DNA of 64,000 nucleotides from Flavobacterium daejeonense DSM 17708 (GCF_000425425.1 NZ_AUDK01000003.1:205006-269005); one strand, 5' to 3'. Shown: positions 1-10,546, counted from the first letter of the stretch. Notes: generated from the sequence alone by a model not told the origin. Made by a program: numbers and translations.

Positions 1-704
1 TGGGTGGCGGAACTTCTAACGTGGCGGGAAATTTTAATTTAAACTATGATTTCAATTATAAAAAAGGCAATGTTGTTTGGGATAACAAATTCATCCTGGC
101 TTACGGACTGAGCAAAATAAAAGGTAATGAAAGGATGGCTAAAACTGATGACCGTATTGAACTGAATTCACTTTGGGGGAAAAAATCTACAATTAAAAAC
201 TGGTATTATTCCATGTATTTTAATTTTAAATCACAAATGGATACCGGTTTAGATAAAGATGGTTTAAAAATATCTCATTTTTTCTCGCCGGCATATTTTC
301 AGTTTGGTCCCGGTTTTTTATGGAAAAAAGACAATAATCTAAGTATCAATATTGCTCCGGCTGCGGGTAAATTGATTTTGGTGCACAAACATTTCACCGA
401 TTTAGGCACTTCTTTCGGAGTTTTGCAAGGAGATAATAGCCGTTTTGAATTTGGAGCCAGTATTTCGGCTTACTATAAAGTTAGCCCTATAACTAATGTA
501 TCCATTGAAAATATTCTGAATTTGTATTCTAACTATTTAGAAGATCCTCAAAATGTAGATATCAATTACCAAATGAATATGGTGATGAAAATTAACAAAT
601 ACCTTTCGGCTAATATTAACATGCAAGCCATTTATGATGACAATGCGATCAAAGCTTTTCAGATTAAAGAAATTTTTGGATTAGGAATCAATTATGGTTT
701 TTAG
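1..704 (+). CDS. DUF3078 family protein, C-terminal part (5' end outside window)
   Basis: The reading frame is open from base 3 and ends with TAG at 702-704, so at least 233 residues of a longer protein are visible. An internal GTG at 21 is not a convincing start because the frame stays open to the window edge with GGGTSN ahead of it. Alternating aromatic and polar strands and a terminal NYGF fit an outer-membrane beta-barrel. Segments such as ISHFFSPAYFQFGPG, NILNLYSNYLEDPQNVD and KINKYLSANINMQ match what I know of the DUF3078 family, which is near-universal in Flavobacteriaceae and has no established function. The gene faces hflX convergently, with a hairpin terminator between them. Confidence 0.8.
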   Translation, partial: GGGTSNVAGNFNLNYDFNYKKGNVVWDNKFILAYGLSKIKGNERMAKTDDRIELNSLWGKKSTIKNWYYSMYFNFKSQMDTGLDKDGLKISHFFSPAYFQFGPGFLWKKDNNLSINIAPAAGKLILVHKHFTDLGTSFGVLQGDNSRFEFGASISAYYKVSPITNVSIENILNLYSNYLEDPQNVDINYQMNMVMKINKYLSANINMQAIYDDNAIKAFQIKEIFGLGINYGF

Positions 705-720
705 TTTTTTTCCAAAATAA

Positions 721-756
721 AAATCCCTTTTCAGAATCAGCTCTGAAAAGGGATTT
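721..756. terminator. bidirectional Rho-independent terminator between DUF3078 gene and hflX
   Basis: A perfect 15-bp stem (AAATCCCTTTTCAGA / TCTGAAAAGGGATTT) encloses a 6-nt loop. It is A-rich on one side and followed by a T run on the other, so it can serve both convergent genes. Confidence 0.8.
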
Positions 757-778
757 TTTTATGTTTATTTCGAAAAAA

Positions 779-2011
779 CTATTCTTTTTCTTCTTTCTCA
801 ATCGCATCCTTATAATCCGGATACAGGAATTTATTGTATGGAAAACGGGTAATATGAATTTGACGAACGGCTTCGTACACTCTTTCTCTGAATTCTTCGA
901 AATTTTGCTTTTGTGCCGCCGAAATAAACAAAGCATTTTGCTCTCCCACCCGGTTCATCCAGGTCGATTTCCATTCGTCAAGCGTGTAATGTTTGGTTGT
1001 TTTTTCAGTCATTAAATCATCTTCATCAATAGTTAAATGACGATACGCATCGATTTTGTTAAACACCATCAAAGTAGGTTTGTCACTGGCTTTGATGTCC
1101 ACCAAAATCTGATTTACCGAAGCAATATGATCTTCAAAATCCGGATGTGAAATATCAACGACATGTAATAATAAATCTGCTTCGCGAACTTCATCCAGTG
1201 TACTTTTAAACGATTCTACCAATTGTGTAGGTAATTTTCGAATGAATCCAACCGTATCCGACAACAGAAATGGTAAATTCTTGATTACCACTTTTCGAAC
1301 GGTAGTATCCAAAGTGGCAAACAATTTATTTTCGACAAAAACATCACTTTTTCCAATGGTATTCATCAGCGTAGATTTTCCCACATTGGTATAACCTACC
1401 AAAGCCACACGCACCATTGCACCGCGGTTACTGCGCTGCACGCCCATTTGCTTGTCGATGGTTTTGATTTTGTCTTTCAACAACGAAATTCGGTCGCGTA
1501 CAATACGACGGTCGGTTTCAATCTCAGTTTCCCCCGGACCACGCATCCCGATTCCCCCTTTTTGACGCTCTAAGTGTGTCCATAAACCGGAAAGTCGCGG
1601 TAGTAAATATTGACATTGTGCCAGTTCTACCTGAGTACGTGCGTAGGAAGTCTCGGCTCTTTGCGCAAAAATATCCAGAATCAAATTAGTTCTGTCGAGG
1701 ATTTTACAATCGATAATTTTGGAAATATTCTTTTGTTGGGAAGGCGTTAATTCGTCATCAAAAATAATGGTCGAGATTCCGTTTTCCTTTACATAATAAT
1801 TAATCTCATCTATTTTTCCGGTTCCTAAAAAGGTTTTAGGATTAGGTTTGTCCATTTTTTGCGAAAAACGCTTCACTACCTGTCCGCCGGCAGTAAAGGT
1901 TAAAAACTCCAATTCGTCCAAATATTCATTGAGTTTTTCTTCACTCTGGTTTTGGGTCACAATACCTACAATGACCGATTTCTCAAAATTGATTACTTCT
2001 TTTTCTAACAT
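779..2011 (-). CDS. hflX: GTPase HflX
   Basis: A 410-residue protein of normal family length. The N-terminal HflX domain (about residues 10-190) carries the family signature GGIGMRGPGETEIETDRR. The G domain follows with G1 GYTNVGKS (about 206-213), G3 DTVGF (about 253-257) and G4 NKID (about 320), then a SA-containing G5 region. HflX binds the 50S ribosomal subunit and splits stalled or hibernating ribosomes in a GTP-dependent way; that role is known for the family and not shown here. The ATG at 2011 gives MLEKEVINFEKS, a typical flavobacterial HflX start. The gene appears monocistronic, ending at the shared terminator. Confidence 0.95.
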   Translation of the reverse strand: MLEKEVINFEKSVIVGIVTQNQSEEKLNEYLDELEFLTFTAGGQVVKRFSQKMDKPNPKTFLGTGKIDEINYYVKENGISTIIFDDELTPSQQKNISKIIDCKILDRTNLILDIFAQRAETSYARTQVELAQCQYLLPRLSGLWTHLERQKGGIGMRGPGETEIETDRRIVRDRISLLKDKIKTIDKQMGVQRSNRGAMVRVALVGYTNVGKSTLMNTIGKSDVFVENKLFATLDTTVRKVVIKNLPFLLSDTVGFIRKLPTQLVESFKSTLDEVREADLLLHVVDISHPDFEDHIASVNQILVDIKASDKPTLMVFNKIDAYRHLTIDEDDLMTEKTTKHYTLDEWKSTWMNRVGEQNALFISAAQKQNFEEFRERVYEAVRQIHITRFPYNKFLYPDYKDAIEKEEKE

Positions 2012-2151
2012 GTCTTTAAATAAGGCTACAAATTTAATGATTTGCCGGATAGTATTGGAAATTATGTTTTTATAAAAAATAGTCTTTCATTTGCCTGTTG
2101 ATTTTGTCCTTTTAAATACAAATGAATATCTTTATTTTTTATTCAAAAGCT

Positions 2152-4242
2152 ATGAATCTCAAGAAATTTGTTCGTTATCAGGCGCTTTGTTTGCTCTTTT
2201 TACTAAAAACAAGTCTTTATGGACAAATTCAGAAAGATACGATCACGCTTTCGGATTTACCAATCCAAACTTCTCCCATTCAAACGACGATTCAAAATAC
2301 AGCATCGGTTGTTGCGATAGTAAGTCAAAACGATCTTACCAAAAATAACGGCGTGATTTTGACTCCAATTTTGAACACTATTCCCGGTTTGTATATGCAA
2401 CAAGGCGCATTAAACACAAACCGAATCACTATTCGTGGAATTGGCGCGAGAACTCCTTACGGAACCAACAAAGTGAAAGCTTATTTTGATGATATTCCGC
2501 TAACAACCGGAGAAGGCGAAACAACGTTGGAGGATTTAGATTTGGAATCCATTAGAAGTATTGAAATTATCAAAGGGCCTAATTCCAGCAGTTTTGGTTC
2601 CGGATTGGGCGGCGTAATTCATTTATTACCTAAAAAAACTACCACAGCAGCTTTTGGAAAATCAAACACAACTTATGGTAGTTTTGGTTTGATTAAACAA
2701 AATCTTTCCGGAGGATTTTCTTTTTCAAAATCAAATCTTTTTACCGGTTTTACTCATTTACAAAATGACGGTTTTAGAGAAAACAGCGCTTACGACCGAA
2801 AATCATTCAATTTGCACGGAAAACAAGCAATTAGTCCGAAAGGAGAATTATCTTATTTGGGAATTTTTACCCGTGTCAAAGCCTATATCCCGAGTTCGAT
2901 AAATGAAAACGATTTTCTGTATCAGCCTCAAAAAGCAGCTGCAAGTTGGGCGGCTGCCAGAGGAAATGAATCTTACGATAAATTGATTTGGGGAATTGGA
3001 TACCAGCACCAATTTTCAGCAAAATGGTCGGCGAAGACCAGTTTTTTCTCCAATTTAAAGAAAGGAAATGAAGACCGTCCTTTTGATATTTTAATGGATA
3101 AATCGAATGCTTTAGGTTTTAGAACCAAAATCAATTACAAAAATTATTTTCTAAAAAAACCTTTGGAAATAAGTAGCGGTGTCGAATTTTTGAATGAAAA
3201 ATACGAATACAGTCTTTGCCAAAATCTTTATCAAACACAACCGGGACAGGGCAGTATAAAAGGTGATTCGTTTAGCAATATCAATCAAAACCGACACTAC
3301 ATCAATTATTTTTTGGAACTGCAATTTCAACTAACGAACGCACTCCTTTTAGAAAGTGGTTTGGCGATGAATTCTACCCGATATACAATGGAAACTGAAT
3401 TATCGGACAGCAATATAGAAAGTGACAAGCCTTCATCGTTCGGAAAAATTTGGTCTCCCAAACTAGGACTTTCTTACAAAATCAGCCAGGGAAAAAACAT
3501 TTACTTGTCAGTCAGTAAAGGATTTTCGGTGCCGGCTGTTGCCGAAACTTTAACTCCTGGAGGCACTATTAACGCTGCTTTAAAACCGGAAAGCGGTTGG
3601 AATTACGAAGTAGGTTTTAAAGGCAATTGGTTCAACAATAGTTTATATACGGAATTGGCATTATTTTATATTGACATAACCAATTTATTAGTTGCCAAGC
3701 GTACGGCCGATGACCAATATGTAGGAGTTAATGCCGGGGAAACCAGTCATCAGGGAATAGAATTTCAAGTGAATTACCGCTTTTTAAAATCGGACAAATG
3801 GCAATTGAACCCTTATTTTTCTGGGACAATCAATCATTTTGTTTTTGAAAAATTTGTGGATGGAGATCATGATTATTCCGGAAACAAACTCACCAATGTT
3901 CCGGATATACAATGGAATTTGGGACTTGAATTCAGCACCGTTCAGGGATTTCGACTCAACACTTCTTTTAGAAATACCGGACAAATCCCTATGAATGATG
4001 CTAATTCAAAATACAGCCATTCGTATCAGCTGTTGGATATAAAAACAAGTTATGCTTTTAACTTGCTAAAAAGTTTAAAAACAGAATTCTACGCCGGAAT
4101 CAACAATACATTAAACGGTCGTTATGCCGCCAGCATTTTGCCTAATGCTGTAGGTTTTGGAAATGCTCCGGCAAGATTCTATTATCCTGGGGATCCCAGA
4201 AATTATTATGCTGGAATGAGTGTTTCTTACCTGTTTTTGTAA
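2152..4242 (+). CDS. TonB-dependent outer-membrane receptor
   Basis: About 696 residues from the chosen ATG at 2152, which gives MNLKKFVRYQALCLLFLLKT followed by a Q-containing signal-peptidase site. An in-frame ATG at 2122 would add ten residues ahead of this signal peptide and is less likely. The plug domain (roughly residues 35-150) has RITIRGIG, SIEIIKGPNSSSFGSGLGG, and the barrel ends in YYAGMSVSYLFL with a terminal aromatic-hydrophobic signature. There is no carboxypeptidase-like N-terminal domain and no SusD partner, so this is a classical siderophore, metal or cofactor receptor (FecA/BtuB-like) and not a glycan importer. The substrate cannot be told from sequence. It meets the FKBP gene tail to tail, only 4 bp apart. 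Confidence 0.85.
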   Translation: MNLKKFVRYQALCLLFLLKTSLYGQIQKDTITLSDLPIQTSPIQTTIQNTASVVAIVSQNDLTKNNGVILTPILNTIPGLYMQQGALNTNRITIRGIGARTPYGTNKVKAYFDDIPLTTGEGETTLEDLDLESIRSIEIIKGPNSSSFGSGLGGVIHLLPKKTTTAAFGKSNTTYGSFGLIKQNLSGGFSFSKSNLFTGFTHLQNDGFRENSAYDRKSFNLHGKQAISPKGELSYLGIFTRVKAYIPSSINENDFLYQPQKAAASWAAARGNESYDKLIWGIGYQHQFSAKWSAKTSFFSNLKKGNEDRPFDILMDKSNALGFRTKINYKNYFLKKPLEISSGVEFLNEKYEYSLCQNLYQTQPGQGSIKGDSFSNINQNRHYINYFLELQFQLTNALLLESGLAMNSTRYTMETELSDSNIESDKPSSFGKIWSPKLGLSYKISQGKNIYLSVSKGFSVPAVAETLTPGGTINAALKPESGWNYEVGFKGNWFNNSLYTELALFYIDITNLLVAKRTADDQYVGVNAGETSHQGIEFQVNYRFLKSDKWQLNPYFSGTINHFVFEKFVDGDHDYSGNKLTNVPDIQWNLGLEFSTVQGFRLNTSFRNTGQIPMNDANSKYSHSYQLLDIKTSYAFNLLKSLKTEFYAGINNTLNGRYAASILPNAVGFGNAPARFYYPGDPRNYYAGMSVSYLFL

Positions 4243-4246
4243 AAAA

Positions 4247-4720
4247 CTAGTTTACCTTAAGCAATTTTACTTCAAAAACAAGTACCGAACCTCCCGGAAT
4301 ACTTCCATAATCATTTCCGCCATATCCTAATTTAGCCGGAATGACTAATATTGCACTTCCGCCTTCTTTCAGATATGAAATTCCTTCAGTCCAGCCTTTT
4401 ACTACTTGGTTCAACCCAAAAGAAATTCCTTTTTCGTCACTTTGATCAAATACTTTTCCATCCATAAAATAACCTTTGTAAGCCACGGTTACATTTGAAG
4501 TTGGTGTGGCCTGAGCTCCGGTTCCCGGATCTTGGATTACATAATACAATCCGGATTCGCTTTTAGTTCCTTTTAATCCTTTTTCGGCAACGTATTTTTC
4601 AATTTCTTTTTCGTTTTTAGCGATATAAGGAATTTCGCTTCCTGCTTCACTCGATTTACTTTCTTTTTTACAAGAAATAAAAAGGGTCATAATTAATACT
4701 GCCGATAGTAGCTTTTTCAT
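4247..4720 (-). CDS. FKBP-type peptidyl-prolyl cis-trans isomerase, lipoprotein
   Basis: A 157-residue protein. The signal peptide ends in the lipobox LFISC, so Cys17 should be lipidated. The FKBP domain fills about residues 60-157 with VTVAYKGYFMDGKVFDQS, GLNQVVKGWTEGISYLKEGG, IPAKLGYGG and the terminal LVFEVKLLKV strand. These are the hydrophobic-pocket elements (Y, F, D, V, W) of active FKBP prolyl isomerases. The inferred role is folding of envelope proteins in the periplasm or on a membrane surface. About 220 bp upstream separate it from the divergent PL11 gene. Confidence 0.93.
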   Translation of the reverse strand: MKKLLSAVLIMTLFISCKKESKSSEAGSEIPYIAKNEKEIEKYVAEKGLKGTKSESGLYYVIQDPGTGAQATPTSNVTVAYKGYFMDGKVFDQSDEKGISFGLNQVVKGWTEGISYLKEGGSAILVIPAKLGYGGNDYGSIPGGSVLVFEVKLLKVN

Positions 4721-4942
4721 AATCTATTTTTTTAAATGTAGCCAAATATAATAAAATTCAATAATGCCAGCTAAAAATTAGCTTTAACACCTTTAAAACT
4801 TAAAAAAATCCGGCAAGAAATCCTGTTAAGCACAGCAACTTACCTGTATGGATTTCAGGACACTACAAGACAGCACAGGATACAAAACAATAAACAACCA
4901 CTTAAATTTACTCCTAACTAATAACCATTAACCAAATAATTT

Positions 4943-7900
4943 ATGAACAGAAAAACTACTTTTTTTTATTATCAGCTATGCCTTAAAATCAGTCTGATGA
5001 TCTGTTTTTTATTCAGTTGCTTCTCTGCAAATGCTCAGGAATGGAGTATTCTGGGTAATGAATCACAGATAGCATCCGCAACTTCTGCTTATACCAGCAT
5101 TGCAGTTATAAAAAACGGAACAACTTTTACGCCTTATGTAGCACTTACAGAAAGTGGAGTGCCCAAAGTAAAAAAACGTTTATCAGACGGTACTTGGATT
5201 CAGGTGGGTATTGATCTTGGAACAAGTGCCACTTACACACAAATTTTTGCAGATCTCGTAGGTAACTTGTATGTTGCTTATATTGATGGTTCTGCCAGTT
5301 CTAAGTTAGCAATAAAAAAATATGATTATGTGGCAGGAACTTGGGATCCTTTGAATCCTTCCGACAGCAATTCGCTTTATGTTTCAACTGGAAATGTCAA
5401 TCAGGTAAGTACTAAATTTTCAGGGCAAAGATTCTCTATTGCATTTGATTCTTTCAATACAATTTATGTTGCTTTTGCTGATGCAGGTTTAATACCTTAT
5501 GTCAAAAAATTCAACATCGACACAACTAGCTGGGAAACAGTAGGAACAGGTCCGGCTACTACTGGTTTAGCAGCATTACCTAGTTTAACTATTGATTCGA
5601 ATGACAAACCTTGGTTAACATACACAAGTTTAACTACAACAGGAGACACTTCAGGAACTTTAGCACTTTTTAGTTTTAATGGTACAACATGGGCTGAAAG
5701 TATAAACCCTACTCCAATTGGTGGACTTCGTCAAATATGTCTTGCCAATAATGGAAATAACAACCTTTGTATGGCAATGTTTGATACAGGTAACACTAAT
5801 AGAACAACTGTTGTCCAATTTGATAAAACAACTTCTAGCTGGAGCGGTAAAACAACACTATCATCAAGAGATGGACAATACATTAGTCTGATTAATGATC
5901 CAAGTAATAATGTGTTTTGCTCTTATGTTGACAAATATAGTGGTTCTTCGTATGTACAAGTTGCCCGAGTACATAAATTAGAAGCTGGCAGTATATCTTG
6001 GACAGAATTAACCGATAAAAATGCCGCTCGTGGAATAGATGAACCAACAGGAAATGTGGCAACCTTTATAGGCAGCTCACCATATCCTTATATAGTATAT
6101 ACAAAATCAAATTCTAACAGCGTTACTACACCTATTGCCAGATTGTATGTTCCACCACCACCTCCGGCAGTACTTACAACCAATAATCCAACAAACATAT
6201 CAACAACTTCTGTTGTTACAGGAGGAGATATTACTTCTGATGGTGGAGTAGCTGTAACTGAAAGAGGCGTTGTGTATAGCAATAACAATTCCAACCCTAC
6301 CATTAATGATGGAAAAGTGGCTGATATTAACGCAGGTTTAGGTGAATATTCCTTGACACTATCAGGATTAACTCCGGGAACTTTTTATTATATCAGAGCC
6401 TATGCCATTAATGGTGGAGCAGCATCTTATGGAAATACAGTAAGAGTTAGCACTCTACAAATACCGGATGCGGTAGTAACAACTCCTAAACAAATGGAGT
6501 TTTTAAACAGAGGCCTTGTAGCTATTCAGAAAACAAGTAGTTCTGTATTTTTAAGCTGGCGATTATTAGGAGATGATCCAGCAGGAATAGCCTTTAATGT
6601 GTATCGTAATGGGGTAAAAATAAACGCTACACCTATAACAACATCTACCAATTATACTGACAATTCAGGAACTACCAGCAATACTTATACCGTTAAAGAA
6701 ATTATTAATGGAGTAGAAGGCGCAGAAACAACTCCTGTTACACCTTGGTCTAGTAAACATCTCTCTATTCCACTTCAAATGCCTCCTGGAGGAACACTGC
6801 CAGACGGACAAACCTATTCCTATATAGCCAATGACGCCTCAGTGGGTGATGTTGATGGTGATGGAATATATGAGATTATATTGGAATGGGAAGCTACTGT
6901 TGAAAATCATAATTCCGGAGGTTATAGTGGTAAACAAATTTTTGACTGTCTCCGTTTAGATGGAACTAGACTCTGGCGTATTGATTTAGGTATCAACATG
7001 AATGCCGGACCTCACTTTAATCAGTTCATGGTTTATGACTTTGATGGAGATGGTAAAGCTGAAATTATCCTAAAAACGGCCGACGGTACTGTTGATGGTC
7101 AGGGAAATGTTATTGGAAACCCTAATGTAGATTATCGTAATTCTAGCGGCTGGGTACAAGACGGTCCTGAATTCTTAACTGTTTTTAATGGGCTTACAGG
7201 TGCTGCAATGCAAACGGTAACATATCAACCTGCCAGAGGAAGCATCTCTGATTGGGGAGATAGCTATGGAAACCGTGCGGATCGCTTCGTGTCGGCAGTA
7301 GCTTATCTGGATGGTGCCAGACCAAGTTTAATTGTAGGTCGTGGTTACTATAACAAATTAGTGCGTGCTGCTTATGACTGGCGAAACGGACAACTAACTC
7401 TTCGTTGGATATTTGACAGTAAAGACCCAAATCATCCGGAATATGATGCTTATTCAGGTCAGGGTAATCACCAAATGACAATAGGTGATGTAGATGGAGA
7501 TGGCAAAGATGAAATTATCAATGGTTCGAGTGTCATCAACGATGACGGAAAACCGCTTTGGACTTATAGAATGGGACATGGTGATGCCTTACACATGACC
7601 GATATGGATATAGACAAACCTGGACAGGAAATATGGATTAATCTGGAATCTCCGGGCTCCTACGATGGATTGGGACTAAGACAATACGATGCCAAAACGG
7701 GACAAACTAACTGGGGAATTGCCACTACCGGCGACGTAGGTCGTTCTATGGCTGCCGATATGGATCCAAACTACAGAGGTTACGAAATGTGGGGGTCTTC
7801 CGGAGACAGTGTATATGATGTTAAAGGAAATCCTATCAGTACTTACAAACCAACCTACAACTTTGGTATTTGGTGGGATGGTGATTTAGGTCGTGAATTA

Positions 7901-10546
7901 TTAAACGGAAATGTTATTGACAAATGGGATTACGTAAACAAAAAACCAACTCGTTTATACACTATTTACTCAGACTATGCAGTAACCTCTAATAACGACA
8001 CTAAGAAAAACCCTAATTTACAAGCGGATATTTTAGGAGATTGGAGAGAAGAAGTTATTCTTCGTAAATCTGATAGTTCTGAATTGGTTATTTTTACAAC
8101 CGATTCAGAAACAAGTTATCGCATACCTACTTTAATGCATGATCCGCAATACCGTACGGCAATTGCCTGGCAAAATTCAGGCTACAACCAGCCTCCTTAT
8201 CCAAGTTATTACATTGGATATGATATGGACATAAATAATATTCCAACCGCTAAGATTACCATTGCAGGTCATTCCACAGTAGGTGTTTCATCCATTACTA
8301 GAAAAACACCGGCTGCTGCTACAACAAATGCAACTTCTGTTACTTATAATGTTGCATTTTCTGCTAATGTAAGCGGGGTGGATACCAGCGATTTTAGTGT
8401 AACTACTACAGAAACTGCTGTTGGAACAATCGGTTCTGTAACTGCTGCATCAGCTTCTTCTTATGATGTAACTGTCAATAACATTAGCGGTGACGGAACT
8501 TTACGTTTAAACTTGAACGCCAGTGGTACCGGAATTACTGATGATTCGAGTAATACAATTAGTAGCGGATTTACTTCAGGTGAAACATATACAATAGACA
8601 ACACTGTTCCAACATTAAGCACAGTAACTCTGGCATCTGACAATACAACAACTACTTTAGCTAAAACAGCAAATACAGTTACTTTAAGTTTTACAGCTTC
8701 TGAAAGTATTGCTAATATTGGAGTAACTATTGCGGGACATATAGTAACGGCAACAGATCTTGGCAGCAATAACTTTAGTGCAACTTATGTAATGACAAAT
8801 TCTGATATCGAAGGAATAATTCCTTTTTCTATTGATTTCAAAGATTATGTTGGAAATGCAGGAACTACTGTTAGCACCACTACAGATATGAAAACAGTAA
8901 CTTTCGACAGCACTGCTCCTGCCGTTTCAGCTGTAACATTTACCTCAAATAACGCTAACAATGCAATTGCAAAACCAGGAAGCATAGTTACACTTAATTT
9001 TATATCCTCAGAAGCTATTAGCAGTCCTATGGTAACTATCGCTGGACATACAGTAACGGCTTCTAATACCTCAGAAAACAACTACAGTGCAACGTACACG
9101 ATGACAACTTCTGATACGGAGGGTACAATTCCTTTTACAATTGATGTTGCTGACTTGGCTGGAAATGCAGCTGCTCAGGTAACAACTGCAACTAGTACAA
9201 TTAGTTTTACCAAAAATGTTACTAGTCTTAGTACGGTTACAATTGCATCAAACAATGCCACTCCTACCTTGGCAAAAACAGGGGATATCGTTAGCTTGAA
9301 TTTTACCGCTTCAGCTACAATATCCAATGTGGTAGTGACAATTGCCGGACATAATGTAACTGCAACAAATGTGAGTGGAAACAGCTATAGTGCTACTTTC
9401 ACGATGACAAGTACCGATAGCGAGGGAGTAATTCCTTTTTCAATTGCATTCAAAGATGCAGCCGGAAATACAGGAGCCACAGTAAGTACAACAACAGATG
9501 CTAAAACAGTAACTTTTGACCGCACTGTTCCAACATTACCAACAGTTGCATTTACTTCTAATAATGCCAATACCAAAATGGCCAAAGAAGGAGATGTTGT
9601 TACGCTAAATTTCTCTTCATCTGAAGCTATTAATACTCCAACAGTTACTATTGCAGGACATACTGTAAGCGCTACCAATATTTCTGGTAACAATTACAAA
9701 GCTACCTATACTATGATGGCTGCCGATGCCGAAGGAGTTATTCCTTTTACAATCAATTTTGCAGATTTAGCAGGAAATGCAGGAGTTCAGGTAACTACTG
9801 CTAGCAGCACAGTGACTTTCAAACATACTACTCCAAAACTAAAAGTATATGTTGAAACGCCTACTTGTCCTGACAAGGCTAATGGTAAAATTAGTATTGG
9901 CTCTGATTTGAACAATTATACATACAACCTGAATATTACTGGAAACGGCGTAAATATCGCCTTAACAAATCAAACTATAACGACTACTACAAATTGGGAG
10001 AGATCCGATTTTGCTGCAGGGACCTACTTAGTGACAATTATCATTCCTTCCATTAATTTCCAAGAATCCTATAGTGTTGTTGTCAAAGAAATTTCGGCAA
10101 TAACTGCTAAAAGAGAAGAAGCTAACAAAACGGTGGGTTATACCGTTTCAGGAAGTAATGAATACATTGTGACTGTTAACGGACTTGTACAAACCTACTT
10201 AACCGGAACAACGGAAACGTCTAAAATTGAAATTAATGCTAACTTGCTTCAGGCAACAAATACTGTGACTATAGCAACTAATAGTGACTGTCAGGAAAAG
10301 GTAGAAGATAATTTTAATCTCAGTCCGTCAGTAAGCATTCATCCTAATCCAACGGCTGATGTTGTTTATATACAAGGTGTTCGTAAAGGATTGATTCAGC
10401 TATATACAAACAATGGTGCTTTATTGCTTGAGGCCAATGCTGAAAATACTAACAGTATTGATTTAAGTGGTTATGCAACTGGGATGTATTTGATAAAAAT
10501 TACTCAGGGAAGCGAAGTAGAAACTTTTAAAGTTATTTTGAAATGA
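4943..10546 (+). CDS. secreted multidomain rhamnogalacturonan lyase (PL11) with T9SS sorting domain
   Basis: A 1867-residue secreted protein with a signal peptide ending SANA-QEWS. Residues about 35-405 form repeated strands resembling a beta-propeller, followed by a fibronectin-like module to about 500. Residues about 516-1096 match polysaccharide lyase family 11 (YesW-like rhamnogalacturonan lyase). This part starts MEFLNRGLVAI and contains calcium-binding acidic loops GDVDGDG, YDFDGDGK and GDVDGDGKDE, plus HQMTIGDVDGDG and the late ADILGDWREEV. Family members cleave the rhamnosyl-galacturonate backbone of pectin by beta-elimination. An Ig-like module and four repeats (about 1223-1630) follow. 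The last 75 residues (SIHPNPTADVVY...GMYLIKI) are a type A T9SS sorting domain, so the enzyme is exported and probably surface-attached. No other pectin gene is present in the window. Confidence 0.92.
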   Translation: MNRKTTFFYYQLCLKISLMICFLFSCFSANAQEWSILGNESQIASATSAYTSIAVIKNGTTFTPYVALTESGVPKVKKRLSDGTWIQVGIDLGTSATYTQIFADLVGNLYVAYIDGSASSKLAIKKYDYVAGTWDPLNPSDSNSLYVSTGNVNQVSTKFSGQRFSIAFDSFNTIYVAFADAGLIPYVKKFNIDTTSWETVGTGPATTGLAALPSLTIDSNDKPWLTYTSLTTTGDTSGTLALFSFNGTTWAESINPTPIGGLRQICLANNGNNNLCMAMFDTGNTNRTTVVQFDKTTSSWSGKTTLSSRDGQYISLINDPSNNVFCSYVDKYSGSSYVQVARVHKLEAGSISWTELTDKNAARGIDEPTGNVATFIGSSPYPYIVYTKSNSNSVTTPIARLYVPPPPPAVLTTNNPTNISTTSVVTGGDITSDGGVAVTERGVVYSNNNSNPTINDGKVADINAGLGEYSLTLSGLTPGTFYYIRAYAINGGAASYGNTVRVSTLQIPDAVVTTPKQMEFLNRGLVAIQKTSSSVFLSWRLLGDDPAGIAFNVYRNGVKINATPITTSTNYTDNSGTTSNTYTVKEIINGVEGAETTPVTPWSSKHLSIPLQMPPGGTLPDGQTYSYIANDASVGDVDGDGIYEIILEWEATVENHNSGGYSGKQIFDCLRLDGTRLWRIDLGINMNAGPHFNQFMVYDFDGDGKAEIILKTADGTVDGQGNVIGNPNVDYRNSSGWVQDGPEFLTVFNGLTGAAMQTVTYQPARGSISDWGDSYGNRADRFVSAVAYLDGARPSLIVGRGYYNKLVRAAYDWRNGQLTLRWIFDSKDPNHPEYDAYSGQGNHQMTIGDVDGDGKDEIINGSSVINDDGKPLWTYRMGHGDALHMTDMDIDKPGQEIWINLESPGSYDGLGLRQYDAKTGQTNWGIATTGDVGRSMAADMDPNYRGYEMWGSSGDSVYDVKGNPISTYKPTYNFGIWWDGDLGRELLNGNVIDKWDYVNKKPTRLYTIYSDYAVTSNNDTKKNPNLQADILGDWREEVILRKSDSSELVIFTTDSETSYRIPTLMHDPQYRTAIAWQNSGYNQPPYPSYYIGYDMDINNIPTAKITIAGHSTVGVSSITRKTPAAATTNATSVTYNVAFSANVSGVDTSDFSVTTTETAVGTIGSVTAASASSYDVTVNNISGDGTLRLNLNASGTGITDDSSNTISSGFTSGETYTIDNTVPTLSTVTLASDNTTTTLAKTANTVTLSFTASESIANIGVTIAGHIVTATDLGSNNFSATYVMTNSDIEGIIPFSIDFKDYVGNAGTTVSTTTDMKTVTFDSTAPAVSAVTFTSNNANNAIAKPGSIVTLNFISSEAISSPMVTIAGHTVTASNTSENNYSATYTMTTSDTEGTIPFTIDVADLAGNAAAQVTTATSTISFTKNVTSLSTVTIASNNATPTLAKTGDIVSLNFTASATISNVVVTIAGHNVTATNVSGNSYSATFTMTSTDSEGVIPFSIAFKDAAGNTGATVSTTTDAKTVTFDRTVPTLPTVAFTSNNANTKMAKEGDVVTLNFSSSEAINTPTVTIAGHTVSATNISGNNYKATYTMMAADAEGVIPFTINFADLAGNAGVQVTTASSTVTFKHTTPKLKVYVETPTCPDKANGKISIGSDLNNYTYNLNITGNGVNIALTNQTITTTTNWERSDFAAGTYLVTIIIPSINFQESYSVVVKEISAITAKREEANKTVGYTVSGSNEYIVTVNGLVQTYLTGTTETSKIEINANLLQATNTVTIATNSDCQEKVEDNFNLSPSVSIHPNPTADVVYIQGVRKGLIQLYTNNGALLLEANAENTNSIDLSGYATGMYLIKITQGSEVETFKVILK
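8611..9830 (+). repeat. four Ig-like repeats in an ABAB arrangement inside the PL11 gene
   Basis: Four roughly 100-residue units share VTIAGH-x-VTA, a YxATYTM strand, EGxIPF and AGN motifs. Units 1 and 3 both contain FKD, AGT/GAT and VSTTTDxKTVTFD, while units 2 and 4 both contain ADLAGN and VTTAxST. This indicates an ancestral A-B pair duplicated as a block. They are probably spacer or adhesion modules between the catalytic domain and the T9SS tail. Confidence 0.8.

Noticed and set aside
8461..9693. Several 78-102-residue open frames on the minus strand inside the PL11 gene, all with similar AIVT/VLAS patterns
   Set aside because: They are antisense shadows of the Thr/Val-rich Ig repeats and resemble each other only because the repeats do.
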